Below, in pieces: positions 35,457 to 49,250 of a stretch of DNA of 64,000 nt. Positions within the stretch are counted from its first letter, which is position 1, and the number at the start of each line of letters is the position of its first letter. The notes below the pieces were generated by a model, which ran no database searches, was not told the DNA's origin, and saw only the letters and a program-made list of their open reading frames with translations. Location of the stretch: assembly GCF_014805625.2 (NCBI RefSeq), contig NW_023998414.1, positions 31,819,170 to 31,883,169 on the forward strand, read 5' to 3'. A program made the position numbers and the translations under genes. Source of the DNA: Glossina fuscipes. Lineage: Eukaryota; Arthropoda; Insecta; Diptera; Glossinidae.

Positions 35457-36159
35457 AAGATAAAAAAAAAAAAAAAAAAAATTTAGATTCGGTGTCAAAA
35501 AATTCATAAACTAAAATATCCAATTGCAAATCTAAACTATATGAAGAAATTAGGATTAAGTCAAGTCGCAAATTTTGCTGTTTCGCTAATCTAACTTATC
35601 ATAGTAAGCCATTCGTTGCTATTGGTCCGGCAGAGTAATATACAAAAAAAGATCAATGAGTAAAAAGCGATTTTAAAAACGAATAAACTTTTTTATTAAT
35701 CCCCCCCGGGGTTTCTATTTACCATTTCAAAATCGAGTTGTCTCCGATTTGCTCACAATCTGAGAGTCTTACACTGAAAAGAATTTCGTTCGACTCTATG
35801 AATTTTCTATATGAAAAAGCGTTCAATTAGAATGCCAATGAACGAAGCATGTATGTTGACGAGACTTCCTTTCGTTCTAGTGGTGGCTTAAATGTCGAAC
35901 ATTCACGAAAATGTTAAAGGAAACGTGTATATCGCAAACGTGTATAAGTTATTGATTTTTTAGTTTAATGCATATTTTGATCAATGGTTTAGGAATGAAG
36001 GTCGAATAGCACAGCTTTTTGGCTGTAAGTGTAAATATTGTCTAAAGAAACGAGTAAGAAAATTACCGTCGTCGCCGTCGTGGCCGAATCTTTTATACTC
36101 ATCAAGGTTATCCTAAACGAGACATAAATAATGAAAACTAAATTTTCATGCTTTATAAT

Positions 36160-36405
36160 TTGGAGTGGGCAGGGCCGATTTTTTCTATTTGTCGCATAAG
36201 CGTGTCCTTCCCAACTCTTTTGCAAATTTATAGGCAATTTCTTCATTTTCGCTAACGGGAGAATATTTACCACGGATACTACACAGTTGTGCAGGCAGAC
36301 GAAAGCTTCCTGAGCTCTCCTTCTGGGTGTTACAAACATTTTGATAAAATGAATATACCCCTTAATGCGTCGGTGATGGGCATAACAACATACGGAACGA
36401 TTGGT
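36160..36405 (+). repeat. Interspersed repeat family A, copy 3
   Basis: Contains 'gggcagggccgatttttt', 'cttcattttcgctaac', 'gagaatatttaccacgga', then a shortened middle and 'ccttctgggtgttacaaaca' followed by 'gaatataccccttaatgcgt' and 'gatgggcataa'. The 'cggacaga' middle part is deleted compared with the 45-kb copies. Confidence 0.6.
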
Positions 36406-36794
36406 TTAAATTGATTGCCAAAACTACTTGATAAGGTGGTAAAGTAACTTAAACGGATACCGTAAATACCTTTTGATCCTCATCTCAATAAGAAATATGC
36501 AAAATTTCTGAACTTTTTAATGTGCTACTTAACATGAGGTACGTTGTGCTTAAGTTTGTGAAGAATTCTCAATGACTTTTACCTGTATTGCGATGCGTAA
36601 GACATCTTGCACAATTAAATGGAGTCAATTTAATTTTCTTGACTTTCATGGCAAATTAATTTAATTATCTTATATTTTCAACGTTTCAATCAAGCATTAA
36701 ATGCCAGGGCAACTAACGATTAAAATATTTAATTATTTAAGCAATGTACGAACGCGAAACACTGTCGGATTCAAACGTTGCCGCCATATTTTAT

Positions 36795-36965
36795 CTTACA
36801 CTGCTTCTCATATAAGGTATGTTAAGTTTGTGTGGATTTGTACAACACCTAGAAGGACTTGACGTAGGCTCACCATTTTATAAGCTGACAGATTCAGAAT
36901 CACTTTCTGAATCAATTTCAGCTTGTCTGCCCGTCCGCCTGTCCGTTCTTACTTTCCTCACATAA
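36795..36965 (-). repeat. Interspersed repeat tail on the minus strand, related to family A
   Basis: Read on the minus strand it gives 'gaacggacaggcggacgggc', 'agacaagctgaaattgattc', 'agaaagtgattctgaatc' and a 'tctaggtgttgtacaaatcc' block. This is the same layout as the plus-strand tails (cggacaga block, gattcaga block, ctt/tggtgtt block) but diverged enough to be a separate subfamily. Confidence 0.5.
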
Positions 36966-39900
36966 ATCATTATATGTATAGGTGTATAAGCAAAGAACTA
37001 GCGTAGGGTATTTAACATTTTTAGTTGTTTTTAAATATCATTTAAATATTCAGAAGTATATAATATTGTATATAACATCCGCACCTGCATTAATATTTTA
37101 TACACAACGTACAATTCGTAACCATTAATTAGATATTTATTTGGATGATATAATAAGTATCTGTTCATATATATACAAACAACAATAATTCCTAATAGAC
37201 GGTTATTGATATAATTTCATTTATTGAGACCGGTGGCCATAGTTAGGTTTATTAAAAATTTTAAAGAATTTAAATTTTTGCAATCATCAGTTTTGCATTG
37301 GTCAGCTGTCTATGTGAAGATGTCAATAGCCATTCTTTAGGCTCAGCAACCAAGGGAACACCTATTTTAACTTTCTATAGCCTAGAATTAACGAAATATC
37401 ATCAACAGTCTATTACTTTATACGGATAAAGTATATTGTGCATACATTACAAGATATGTATACATGTATCTATATGATGTAAATATCGGCAATTATATTT
37501 TTTAAAGATCCAAAAAAAAAAAAGCACCCAACAGCAGAAGTTTTGCTTTACATCCGATCTTAAAGTCTCGACTATCTATTGCTCTTCTATCCCTGTTGGT
37601 AATTAACTTATAAAAAAGTAAAATAGTTTGTATTTAATGGTTCAATGCTAATAATAATATGAAAAATTTGAAGGTCGATTTGTCCGAAAATATACTATAC
37701 ATTCATAATAGGATTTTTTTTTGTAAATCTGTTTTTAAAAGTTACATAGTAAAAACAAGAGTAATAATAGACATTTTATGATATAAAAAGAACAATATCC
37801 GAAAATATGATATATATTTACGATTTGAATTAATGAGAATATTTGCATTTGACGAACAATTTATAAATGTTTTATAAAGCAAAAAATAATGCAAAAGATT
37901 CGAATATCACGAAGCCGACTTTACATGATAATAATGTTTTCCTTCCTTCCTAAGATTCCCATTCGTGGCCTGTTTTTTCTCTCAATTATAATAATTTTCT
38001 TATAAAAAAGGATTATAGTTATGTAATTCATTGTTAGTTGGTTTGATTTCACTTGTATATGATACTAGTTTGTAAAAATATAAGGTTTGGCTATAATTTG
38101 TTTGAAAGGACGACACTTTTCAGGTAATTAATTGTCATGACTCAAACCTAGTACCGAGTCATTCATTTATCAATGGTTTAATAACCATTCATATAGAAAA
38201 CGATAGAAACGAATTTAACATAATTGTTTCTTTCTTCCATTCTTCCATTTATAAGTCATATTTTCGGACAAAAGTCTAAATATACATGTATATGTTTTAT
38301 TTCCATAAAAAATTGAAATGTTAGTTTATTATGGAACACCATTCATTTGCCTACATTCGAAACAGTGTTATTTTTATAAGCGTAGCACTTTAAATTAATT
38401 GAAATTAATTTAAGTGTAATATTAATTGAAAGAAATATAAACAATGAAAGCAACAACAATAATAATTATTTTAATAATAAAGCGTTCATTAATTTTATTT
38501 AGAACTACAACAGTGATATTATATTAAATTAAAAGCGAACGCAATTGTGGCTAGAAATGAAATTCATGAAATGACATAAGAATGAGAAAGACCGTCATAT
38601 ATATATGTATACATATAGATATATATATATATATATAGATCGATATGTACATACATATATATTGGTATAGATGGAAGCGTGGACATACTGCTCTGGTGTA
38701 TTTTTTTCGTGACATAAATGTGCGAACGACAATGTGGTGGACGCCAAGTGATCATTAACAATAATATAACAACAACAACAATAACAACAAATGATTAAGA
38801 AACAAAAAGGAAAACAATTCGGTTTAAAAAAAAAAAAAAAGAACATAAAAGAATATTGCAATAAGAAGGAAAACTAATCTCTTATATAGATGCATAAAGA
38901 AGCAAATGATTGTAAACCGGTAGCTATAATATGCCATTCAAGCGCAATTATATTCAGAATAAATTTGTTCTTAAATGCATTTTTTTTGCTTACTGCACGT
39001 ATAAAATATTTGTTTCACTCTTGCTTCCTTTGTTTTGCTTTTAATTAACTTTAATGAATTATTCATATTTTTTTTTCTCTGATTCACATACATACATACA
39101 CCTGAGGAAATTGCGCTCCTTTAATATTGATCATGCAAAAAAACTATTTGACTTAGTCTACATATGTAGGGAAATAGCGAAGAGTTCACAGAAATCTTCC
39201 ATCTTTCTCTTTTTTTTTTTTTGTGTCTTTTGACGTCGTTGGAATATATTAATTTGTTTTTAAATCCTATTCATTCATTTACCTCATTTCATTGATGTGA
39301 TTAGAAAAGAAGGAAAAGCTAAAGGATTATAGAAATTGTCTGATAATTGTAAGCATCAACCTTGGTCCGGCAAAATTTTGAAATATCAATTGATTTTGAG
39401 TCAACCTTCACTAGCGAATCTCATTTTACAAATGTGTACTCATAGGAACGAGAGCAGAATTGAAACAACCGCGCATTCAGTTGCTTCAACACTTTCTTAT
39501 GTAAATAAAATATTGAAGGAACAGTTAGACGCTATACAAGAATATCGCAGAAGTCTCTCTATATATACTGACTGTTGTTGCTTTAAGCAAAGCAATTCAC
39601 CGAAAGTTCATTAGTTTTTATTTTTTTCCTCAGTGTACATTCAATATGGAAATAATTTCTCTAGAATTGTGAAGAGACATCGTACCACACACCACTTTCC
39701 ACATCCTTCGCATCAAACGATTAGACGGGTTGTGGGCTTTTCCTAATCGGCTATCAACAGAAAGCTTGGCGAGGTATTGATGAATAAATGAATACTTTTC
39801 GAGAAAAATAAAAAGTTATTTTTGTTTTCGTGAACACACCTGGTATGAAAAACTCACGGACGCTATTTTGTTATTCGGAATTGGGAATGAGACGCTTTTG

Positions 39901-41539
39901 CATTTGCATTTGAATTGGAACAGTTTCCAACAGACGTTGTTCCTTGCTTGAATGAAAACATTCGCCAATCGCAAACTCCTCGTAACGGTGCTATTATGCA
40001 GAGATCTGACGACTATGCTCACCCCCAGGCAAGATCATTGATAATGGTCTGTTGTTCCCCATGCAAAGACTAAATCTTTCTGACTATATGTATGGCCGCA
40101 TTACAATCTTGGACTATATATGCTAATCATAACATGTACATTTAGGCAGTGTTGCCAATTTGCAATAAAATGATACTATATTGCATATTATTTGGTCCAT
40201 GCCTTGCATTTGCTTTTGGGTTTCCTCAGGTGTTAGGGGAGCTTCGTCGTCTGCGTTAAGCATAAGCAAAAGTCTAAGGCGCTTCTTCTTTTTTTTTTTT
40301 TTTTTTTTCTAAAGATGATTACAACAAAACCTTTGACGAGAAGAAAGATCTTTTATTTTTAAAGGTTTCGAGTACTTTTTTGATCCTATCTACGAGGTAA
40401 TATTTGCAATTAATATTGATTTCTTTAAATTGTACTGACCATCAAAAATTCGTTCCAAATTCTAAAACAAATCCTACGCTTCCGTTTAGACTTAATGCAT
40501 ATCGCATGCTATTGAGTAAACTAAAAAAAAAAAACTACAGTCATATCTAATGAATAGTTCTACAACTATAATAACATAATACATATATGTATACATATGC
40601 ATGCATATATGTATGTAAAACGTATTCATATAAAAGTGTACTCTATACTTACATTCATTATAGGAATATTTCAATTGTGAATTTGAAGAAAGAAAAAAAA
40701 AAAAAAATAACAAAATGAATGTGGAAGTAAATGAAAAAAAAAAAAAAAAAAATTAAAAAATGAATGCAGGGAAGAACTGGAAATGTAGATTTGACTGCAA
40801 TAGCAACGAGTCTTTACATTCGAATGTTTATTTTAATTTTTTCATAAATGATAGTCAGTCATTATCATTATATCATAGGAAGGTGTGGTTTTCTTCGAAG
40901 TTATGCAAAAGAAATATTTTACATATTATTGCTTCTGATAAATACGTTATAATTATTATTACCACTTTTCATTAGTATTGATGCAAAGCGTATTTAATCT
41001 TATTTACTATCTCAAAAGGAGTTGAAATGAATTCAGATTTTATTAAGCAAAACAAACATTTTAGTGCTTATGTATGTTATGTCAAAAAAAAAAAGCCACA
41101 AAAGGAGGAAACTCTAATTAGTTGCATCTATGTAGGAGATAGGCACAAAGGTGCTAAGCCGTTTTATAGAAGTTGGAAGTTGCTTAAGCAAAATTATGAT
41201 ATAAGGCCATCAGAAAGAATGGGAATTAATGAGAAACGAGCAAAAACACTATAGTGGGACATGACCCATCCCTTTGTTATATTATACATTATATGTGTAG
41301 TAGTGTAAATGCAGAGTGTTCATGAAAGGACTTATATTAGAGGCTCCCCAAAATCTCAACTAAGATGGTCCAAATTTAATTTACATGGTTGAGAATTTAT
41401 TATATTTTTTCAGTTGTTTTCGTCATAAAAAGGCAATGAATTGCACAACTTATTAGACGGAAATCGAGCTCAAACTCTCAAAGATGTTTACATGTGATAG
41501 TAAGGATCGATACGAATTGACTGAAAATGTCCATGTAAT

Positions 41540-41745
41540 GTGACTGGGCATGAAGCGTGGATCTGCTACGACAATCTCGATTGAAAAAAGTCATAGGTTA
41601 GTCCAGCAGAGCCATCTACGTCAATAGTGAATGATTGAATCGTTGCCAAGCTAATATATATAATAAACTCTTTCGACACGGTATCGCCATCTTGCCAGAA
41701 AGATGGGAAAAAGTTGTAGAAAGTGATGGAAAATATTTTCATTAA
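41540..41745 (+). mobile_element. mariner-family transposase relic with internal deletion
   Basis: The plus strand reads VTGHEAWICYDNLD at 41540, matching mariner VTGDETWIYxYDPET with the first catalytic Asp changed to His. The next residues, KKS-stop-VSPAEPSTS, match the linker after it. Then, in another frame, FRHGIAILPERWEKVVESDG followed by KYFH and a stop at 41743-41745 matches the mariner C-terminus. The other two catalytic acids are absent, so the middle is deleted. This copy is dead. Confidence 0.7.
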
Positions 41746-41834
41746 GAAATATTATAACAATTTTTATCAATAAATGCCCCTTTCAAGTGAAAACATGATC
41801 AAAATATATATCTCAATATTGACTACAGGGCCAG

Positions 41835-42045
41835 AAGTTCGACGGACAGACGGACACATTGAGAAACAATGGATCGATAAGCTTAAATTGATTCGCGAAA
41901 AGCGAAGGTTCTGAAGCGATTGGTGCAATAAAAAGCGGGCGGGACAATCTTAAGTCATTTTGGGCGTGACATGCTTTCGCACGAACTTAATATTAATATT
42001 CTGAACCCCAAGTGGTGTAGAGTATAAAAATTTAAGAATTTAAAA
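41835..42045 (+). repeat. Interspersed repeat tail next to the mariner relic
   Basis: Contains 'gacggacagacggacacatt', 'gcttaaattgattcgcg', 'ggttctgaagcg' and ends 'gtggtgtagagtataaa'. It starts about 90 bp after the mariner stop codon. Mariner relic and tail may belong to one nested insertion, or be independent. Confidence 0.5.
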
Positions 42046-43137
42046 TTTGGTCTTTCGTACAATTTTTCGTACAATAGTAGTCTAAGAAGAAGTCTTAAAA
42101 ATTGTCTTTTTTTTTCTTTTTTTTTTTTTTTTTGTAATTGGGATGGACACGCGGCCGGCTTTAAGTGATCTTCGAATTTAACTTAACAAAGGTGATAAGA
42201 TAAACAATAAAAAATAAGTTCATCCTTTTAAGCAGAATTTTGAGATGTCAACAGAGAGACATGATAAAATTAATTCCACTGGTCACGCTAATCAACTGTT
42301 TGTCCATTTGACATGATCTCTCCGAATAGGTTTGCAAATATTTGAGAAATCTAATATAATCCCTTTGATAAATATATATACAGCTTCAGATATTAGTTAT
42401 TTGCTTTTGTTTTAGGTGAAATTTTGTTTGGTTTTTCGAAGCAGGGCCATGCACAAAAATTTGGATAAAGGTTCACAAGTAGAATTTATTATTATTTTTT
42501 TTTTTTTTTAATCAATTTTTCTTTGATTATAAGAAAATTATTTTTTTTGATACATAGTATAATAAACTATTTTTTTTTTTTAATAAATGAAGATCGAAGT
42601 TTGTCTTCATTATAAGTAATTTTCCTTTTTGCCAATTAATTTTTCATAATAAGAGCCCATTAGCATTTAAGTTGAAACTAAGAACAGCATATAGCAGCAA
42701 ATAGCATAGCAATTGAATGAAGAGCAAAAAATTCAAAAAATGTAAATTGTTGCATTTATATGAAAATGGCAATAATCTGAGCTTTCTCATACCTCGAGCA
42801 AATTTAACACACAATTCAGGTTTGAAAAAGAAAAATTATGCAAACATTTGATGATTGTGAGCAAGAAAAATACCAAAAGCAAGGAAAAAAAAAAAAATAA
42901 AAAAAAAGAGTAAAAAAGAAAAAGAAGAAAAAAAGAAGAATAAAAATAATAGCAAATCGCGGTATTTGAAGAAAAAACGTACATACGTAGGCATATAGAA
43001 GAAATTACCAGCGCACAAAAGTCTGCAATAACGCCTTTGTAAGACTTGATTACCTTGTGGCACGCCATCACAAACGGCAACATCATCCAATACCAGTGCG
43101 CAAAGAAGCACAATGGCCGCCAACTAATGCGTTTTAT

Positions 43138-43262
43138 TAATATTGTTGTTGTTGTTGTCGTTGTTGTTGTCGTTGCTGTTATTCTTGTTGCTGTTGTTAT
43201 TATTATTATTATTATTATTATTGTTGTTGTTATTGTTGTTGTTATTGTTATTGTTGTTTTGC
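43138..43262. repeat. (GTT)n/(ATT)n imperfect trinucleotide repeat
   Basis: About 125 bp of GTT, GTC and ATT triplets. Both strands read as open frames of Val/Ile or Thr/Ile runs; neither is a gene. Confidence 0.95.
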
Positions 43263-43622
43263 ACTTGATTGTAAATGTGCCTATGTTATATGCTGGAGGC
43301 ATGCTAACTTGGTTTCTTTGGTTTCGTTGTTTTGCTTTTTTCCTTTTTTGTTTCTTTCTTTTTAACAATTTAATTTGCACCAATTTTGCGTTATATATAT
43401 AATGGCGCATTTCAGTAATCATGCGATGCCACTGTTTTTTAGCTTTTTATTTAGTAATACGCTCAACATTAAAACGAGTCAAGTTAAAAATAAGGCAAGT
43501 TAAGATATAAGGCGTCCTCGCAAAACTGGTTACAGCGGCCATTTCGCGAAGACATTATCATCGGTACAAGTATACGCACGTAAACGTGTATCTTATTCAT
43601 ATCATAAAATGCACACACATAT

Positions 43623-43655
<33 letters not shown>

Positions 43656-45004
43656 CAATTTGCTATGCATTATACGATATATATGGTTGAGGTGCAATAT
43701 TTCTGGTAGCCAAGAGTTGATGTTGTGGCAAATCAACTTCTGTGTTTACTTTTTAAAGATACAAATCCACTTACTATTGAATGATTGCCGATATATATGT
43801 ATGTATACTTGACAAAAAATCTTTGCACTCGCATACGAGACTTGTTTTCGCCATCGATATTCTTACCGATACTTGTATAATACGATACTCAAATGGGTTT
43901 AATGCACTTGTTATTGTAAATTAATAATTACGGTATTAATAGCGTTATTATAAACTGTTTATCTGACGTAGTAAAATGCTGCCAAGTATCAATCAACCAA
44001 CCAATCTTAACGATCATTCATTTATCTCATTAAAATCGATCGATTCGTTTCGTTTCATTACGATTGCGTTTTTTCTGATATCATTTTCAATTTAACGCGA
44101 AAATCACTTTAGCCATTTTGCGAATTGTTACTTTACTACAGGATACTATTACATAAGTCATTTTTTTCAATTTACTTCTACATATACTGTTACGGGTTAT
44201 CTATCGTACCTTTCGGTAGCAAATTGTTTGTTGTTACGAAATCTTACTTATTCTTACTTATAACAATTTCTTAACTATGTTTTTTTGGTTCATTTGTAAG
44301 CCTAACCTAGCGGCGTCTTTGCTTACATCTAGTTTCTCGATTGATCAAAATTTATCACTATCTTCAAAGTCCTCAATTTATATACATTTCACATAACAAC
44401 TGTTCCCATGTTCCACTCATCATTCATTTTGTTGTAAACTAATTGCTTATTATTTACACAGCAGCGCTTCGTATTCGCTCCTGCTTATAATATTGCAAGA
44501 GATGATTCTAATTAAGGTGCAAGGTATAACAATTTTATACTGATCGTGGTGTGCGTGTGTGTAATTTCTTATAATAGAGAATATAATGACAACAATTTGA
44601 GAAACTGCATGTGTATGTACAAAATTGTAAATAAATAGAGTTATCCTCCTCTTTGACAACCCAGTTTCAGCAACATACGTAAAATAGAATTATCATCAAG
44701 GGATTTCATCTTTCACGTTATTCTTGATGATGTGCATTGACCAACTAGAGCATGCGATTTTTCACTGAACTTTTCTAAGTGGGGAATATCCCCAAGTCAA
44801 GTTACGGTCCAGCTATCCACCCACTATGTACAGACAAATCATCGAAATTTATCTCAAAAAAAAAACAAGTGCTGTATGACGTCCCGTGAACGATATTTAA
44901 GTGACGTTGTATTCCACAAGTAATGCCAAGGTTCAAACAATATATTGAACAACTAAGAAAATCGAATCTTTGATAGCCATAACCATGATTTTTGAAGAGC
45001 AGGA

Positions 45005-45425
45005 AAAGAGCTACATGGACGGGCGAGGCCGATTTTTGTTATTTTCACAATAAAAATGCAAAGTTATATGGTATAGGTGTCGTGCTTGTTGAGTAGCAAG
45101 CAAAAAAGATGAAAGACGAATGTATTTACAAATTTTTGTTGCATAGACATGTGGGCATTGTAGGCGTGTTCTTTGAAAAGTTTGGGTTATTTTCAAATGC
45201 TTTTGCAAGTTTTCAATCGATATCTTCATTTTTGCGAATGCGAGAATGTTTATCACAGATATTATTCAGTTTAGCAGGCGGTTAAATAGATAGATGAAAA
45301 GACGAAAATGCTTAGATGCATTCGGAATTTGAAACCGGCCAAGAATATATATATATATGTACTTTATGTGCTTTTTGAATCTTTCATCTGCGCGTTATAA
45401 AAATTTCGAATAAAAACTAAATCAT
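45005..45425 (+). repeat. Interspersed repeat family A, copy 4
   Basis: Contains 'gggcgaggccgatttttgtt', 'tcttcatttttgcgaatgcg', 'agaatgtttatcacagatat', 'atgcttagatgcattcggaa' and 'ccaagaatatatat'. These blocks occur in the same order as in the copies near 2.9 and 36.2 kb. Confidence 0.65.
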
Positions 45426-45439
45426 GATACGCTATAACA

Positions 45440-45695
45440 TTGGGTAAGCGCAGTCAATTTTCAACGTTTTAGTACGCGTACAACCGCATCGCCCATAGAA
45501 GAATATACGGTCAAATTTTTGTTAACTTATCTGCTGTAGTACCAACCTGCGTGCAAGAACTTGCAAACAGACAGATGGACAGACGGATAGGGAGACATGC
45601 TTAAATCGATTCAGAATTTGATGCTGGCCAAGAATATATATACTTTTTGAGGTCTCTGAAGTTTCCATCATCCTTCGGTGATGGGTATAAAACAT
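45440..45695 (+). repeat. Interspersed repeat family A, copy 5 (best-preserved tail)
   Basis: Contains 'agatggacagacgga', 'catgcttaaatcgattcaga', 'atttgatgctggccaagaat', then 'ggtctctgaagtttcc' and 'ccttcggtgatgggtataaa'. It follows copy 4 directly, so two family members sit in tandem here. The terminal 'gatgggtataaa' looks like the family's 3' end. Confidence 0.7.
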
Positions 45696-47000
45696 AAAAT
45701 TGCTTCAAACCTCAATCAAAAGTATATCTTGTTTACCTTTATTTTCGAAGTTCCAAAATGGATAACCGTACATATTTTTTGAAAAGAAAATAAAAAAATC
45801 AATATGTAAGTCATATTTCCGGACAGAGAAACTATACAGCAAGGAAATTACTTTCAGAATTATAATTAGTAGCTAATTGTGTAAAAGCGTCGTGGTGTAA
45901 TCCGCTTGTATATCCTCTTTCCGATTGCTCAGAAAAGCCTCGAAATTTTCAATACTTTTATATCTAATTTGCGATCTACACAAGATAATCGATTCGAAGT
46001 GAATTAGGGACTGCTGTTGAAGTTATTTTCATCTGCATTTCACTTCAAGCCAGATTAAAAATGTTTATCATATCCCAGGGTTGTCTTAAGACGACTAACT
46101 GTACGGAAGGTTTCTTATCAACTTTAAATAAAAACTTTTGTACGCTTTAGCTGAATATCAATTAAATGAATATTTAATAATCTTCTGATAAGGAGCTTTC
46201 TTTTAAATTAATGTAAATTACATCCTAAAACAAATCATCTAATAATAGTTTGGCTCTAATATATAATAATTATTCATCTCCTTCCTGCTCCAATATTATT
46301 TGGTATATGAATATTTGAGAGTCGTGCGAGTAAAAGCTTGCATTTAAGAAGAAAATCAAGAAAAATTTAATCATTTTTATCATATTTAATAATTAAGAAA
46401 ATAATTTAAATTTAAACATAAAATAAACAATTAGGAGAACGACGTGCTGCATGGGATCTCCACCCATTCTCTTTATCTTAAAAAAAAAAATTAAAACAAG
46501 CGAAGAAAGTTATATATCAATATAGCTAAGGTAGTCGATTTTTTCCACTTTTGTAGACGTATTCATCGTATGGCATATGTGGAAATTTTTCGTTACTAAT
46601 GAGAAAAACAAAAAAACATTTTTTTTTTTTTTTTTTTTTGCTTATGACAGAGCATATCATTGCATATGCATATACATTGATATAAAGAAGAGGGGAGAGA
46701 TAAGTGGATAGCGATAGCATCTTAAAAGGTATGCATCCGATCGGTAAGGTCTACGCCTTTATCGGCCCCATGCATTCACTATACGTAGGACCACATTTCA
46801 ATCAGAATTTATATATGGTTGGTATGGTTTACTGGACTGAGGATTGTACGTGGCATGTACTACTTGTCTATGCGGTAACCCAAGCAGAGGCATTTTTAGT
46901 TTATGTTACGCTGTGGTCGTGTCTTTTTTTTTGCGCCCTTTTCCAATTCCAAGCTGCGTGCAAGTCTATTTACCAAACCTGAAGACGAGATGTTTCCCAA

Positions 47001-47050
47001 GAGAGAGAGATAGAGATACATAGATAGATAGATAGATAGATAGAGAGAGA
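47001..47050. repeat. (GA)n/(GATA)n compound repeat
   Basis: GAGAGAGA, then six or so GATA units, then GAGAGAGA. GATA tetranucleotides are common in fly genomes. Confidence 0.95.
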
Positions 47051-48670
47051 CAGCATTTATAATCGTTACAGCTTTTCACCGAACTATAAGACGTTTTGTG
47101 AAATATTTGATTTCCTATATACATTTCAATTATATGAATAATAATTCCGTGTCCGTGTAACATACGTGATTACACCTACTTTCAAAATATAGATCAGGAA
47201 TTGTCGTCAATGTATATTTTTGCGATCACTTAAAAATCACATGAACTCTTAAGTTGAAATCAAAATACTACTCAAAGTCCAGTGTAACTTATCTATCAGC
47301 GTAGAAGAGCGCGAGAATTTTTTTGTACAATAATTTGCAGTAATGCGAATCCAGGTTAACACTCATTGACTAGAAAAAACCCGATATATTTATTCAAGTC
47401 GACGTACAAAGCCCTACATACTATGACAGTTAATTAGTATGGCGGCTAATTGCAATACCACCTAATATGTCGCATAGCTAGTGTAGTAATCAAGTTTTTG
47501 ATAACGAAATTAATTGAAAATTCATATACATATATACTTAAAAACCGTTTGTTGTAAATAAATCGTAAAATAGCTCCATATATATATATATGATATCTTT
47601 CGATTTTATTAGAAAGTATCTAGAAAAGTGAAAACATAAAACCATGTATGTATTATGTATACAATATATATGTAATATATATCTAATATGTATTTCAATT
47701 ATATTAGAAATATTCATATCTTCAAATAATTTCATTCTATTTAAAATAAATGGATTGGGAGAAATTTTAAACGCGGCCAAGCGGCTTCTGTGTTATGTGA
47801 GCGCTATAGGAAGGCTGTTTATAAATTTTAACAGAGAGCACGTTCCAACTGTCATAAAATATAACGAAGCGATATATGCGTTTGTGTGTTTATGTATATG
47901 TGTGCATAGTATGCATACACAAATATATGGAAGAAACAATAAATTCATTTATTGTAAGTATTTTGTATAAAAATCAAATGATTCTTGATGCGACATTTGT
48001 TTTATAATATTTACGAGCAACACTTTTGCTAATATATTTCCTTGAAGAGAAGAGGCTGGACGATAGGCAGTCTGTAGGAAGCAAAAAGTACGCTCGAGCT
48101 AACAGGCTACGCCCAGTGGCAGCGGAGTGCGGCTGTAGCACGCTACCACTCTGTTCAGCCCATTACTACTAAATAAATCCCTTTCATATGTACGTACATT
48201 CTTTATACATATAGAGTAACAAAATACAATAATAATAACAACAACGATGAAAACAACAACAAGAATAATAATAAAATATAAAATACTTTCGGAAGAATTT
48301 TTGCATGTGTGAATATTGTAAACAGGAAATTTGTGCGAAATTTTTATTTTTATAACGAACGTACAAAAAAATCTATTAAAAATCATTAAAAGGTAAGGAA
48401 AGTAAATCCGACAAAAATGAAAACAAAAACCGTATAAAGCGAATCATTTGTGGGGCGTATACAGTTGTAACGCCTAGTACAGGGCAATTGCTGTGAATTC
48501 TCTTATTCTTTATGTAGTACAGTAGTACAGCCACCGTTAATAAACGACATGCACAGACATTATGCAGACATGTAATAAAGTGTATGATTGCTGCCACTCG
48601 GCTGAGGTTACTAATATAATGTCACATGTCATACCGGATGCTGGGTAAAGAGTAAAACAAAATAGATTTA

Positions 48671-48672
<2 letters not shown>

Positions 48673-48703
<31 letters not shown>
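48673..48703. repeat. (TA)n microsatellite
   Basis: About 15 uninterrupted TA units, non-coding. Confidence 0.97.
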
Positions 48704-48707
<4 letters not shown>

Positions 48708-49197
48708 CGCGGTGAACGGTAAACTTAGCTAGAGAGGGTGTTTAAGCGGATTTTGTCGTTTGCCATAAAAATAAAAAAAAAAAAAAAAAAAAAAATATAA
48801 CATAAAAATGGAATTATTATTGGAGTTATTATTGGATTTTCATTAACGATTTATCCACTACTTACTTATAACATGTAATTCTTTCTCTCTGTCTCGGGGT
48901 GTGTGTGTGTCTGTGTGCAGGTATACAATCAAACTACATATATAACTAAAATATACCCAAACACACACACACATATATATATAAATAAATATACATACAC
49001 ATACGCTTGTACTCATTTATTTATTTTTTTTTTTTTCTTTTTGCTGATAATTGTTTTACAAATTTACAAAGATGACAAATTTTGTCTATTTAACTGAAAA
49101 AAAAAAAAAGAAGAGGATAAGAGTATTAATTATATTTTATTAAAATCTCCTACGAAATGTATTCAGTTTGCGTTCATATTTACGTGTATGTACAGTG

Positions 49198-49198
<1 letters not shown>

Positions 49199-49244
<46 letters not shown>
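49199..49244. repeat. (TG)n microsatellite
   Basis: About 22 uninterrupted TG units. Frames across it (Cys/Val, His/Thr) are artefacts. Confidence 0.98.

Positions 49245-49250
<6 letters not shown>

Larger units (their letters stand above)
35481..41539. other. Gene-poor interval after the coiled-coil gene
   Basis: Contains the family A copies at 36.2 and 36.9 kb. From 37.0 to 41.5 kb the DNA is very AT-rich with short TA and homopolymer runs. A 92-codon plus frame at 39336-39614 has no ATG at its first position and no recognised domain, so I do not call it. Confidence 0.5.

Noticed and set aside
35700..35712. C-rich run followed by GGGG in AT-rich DNA
   Set aside because: Too short to assign a role; may be sequence noise.
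42787..43422. A 211-codon minus-strand frame
   Set aside because: Dominated by the trinucleotide repeat (Thr/Ile) and homopolymer-derived Lys and Phe runs.
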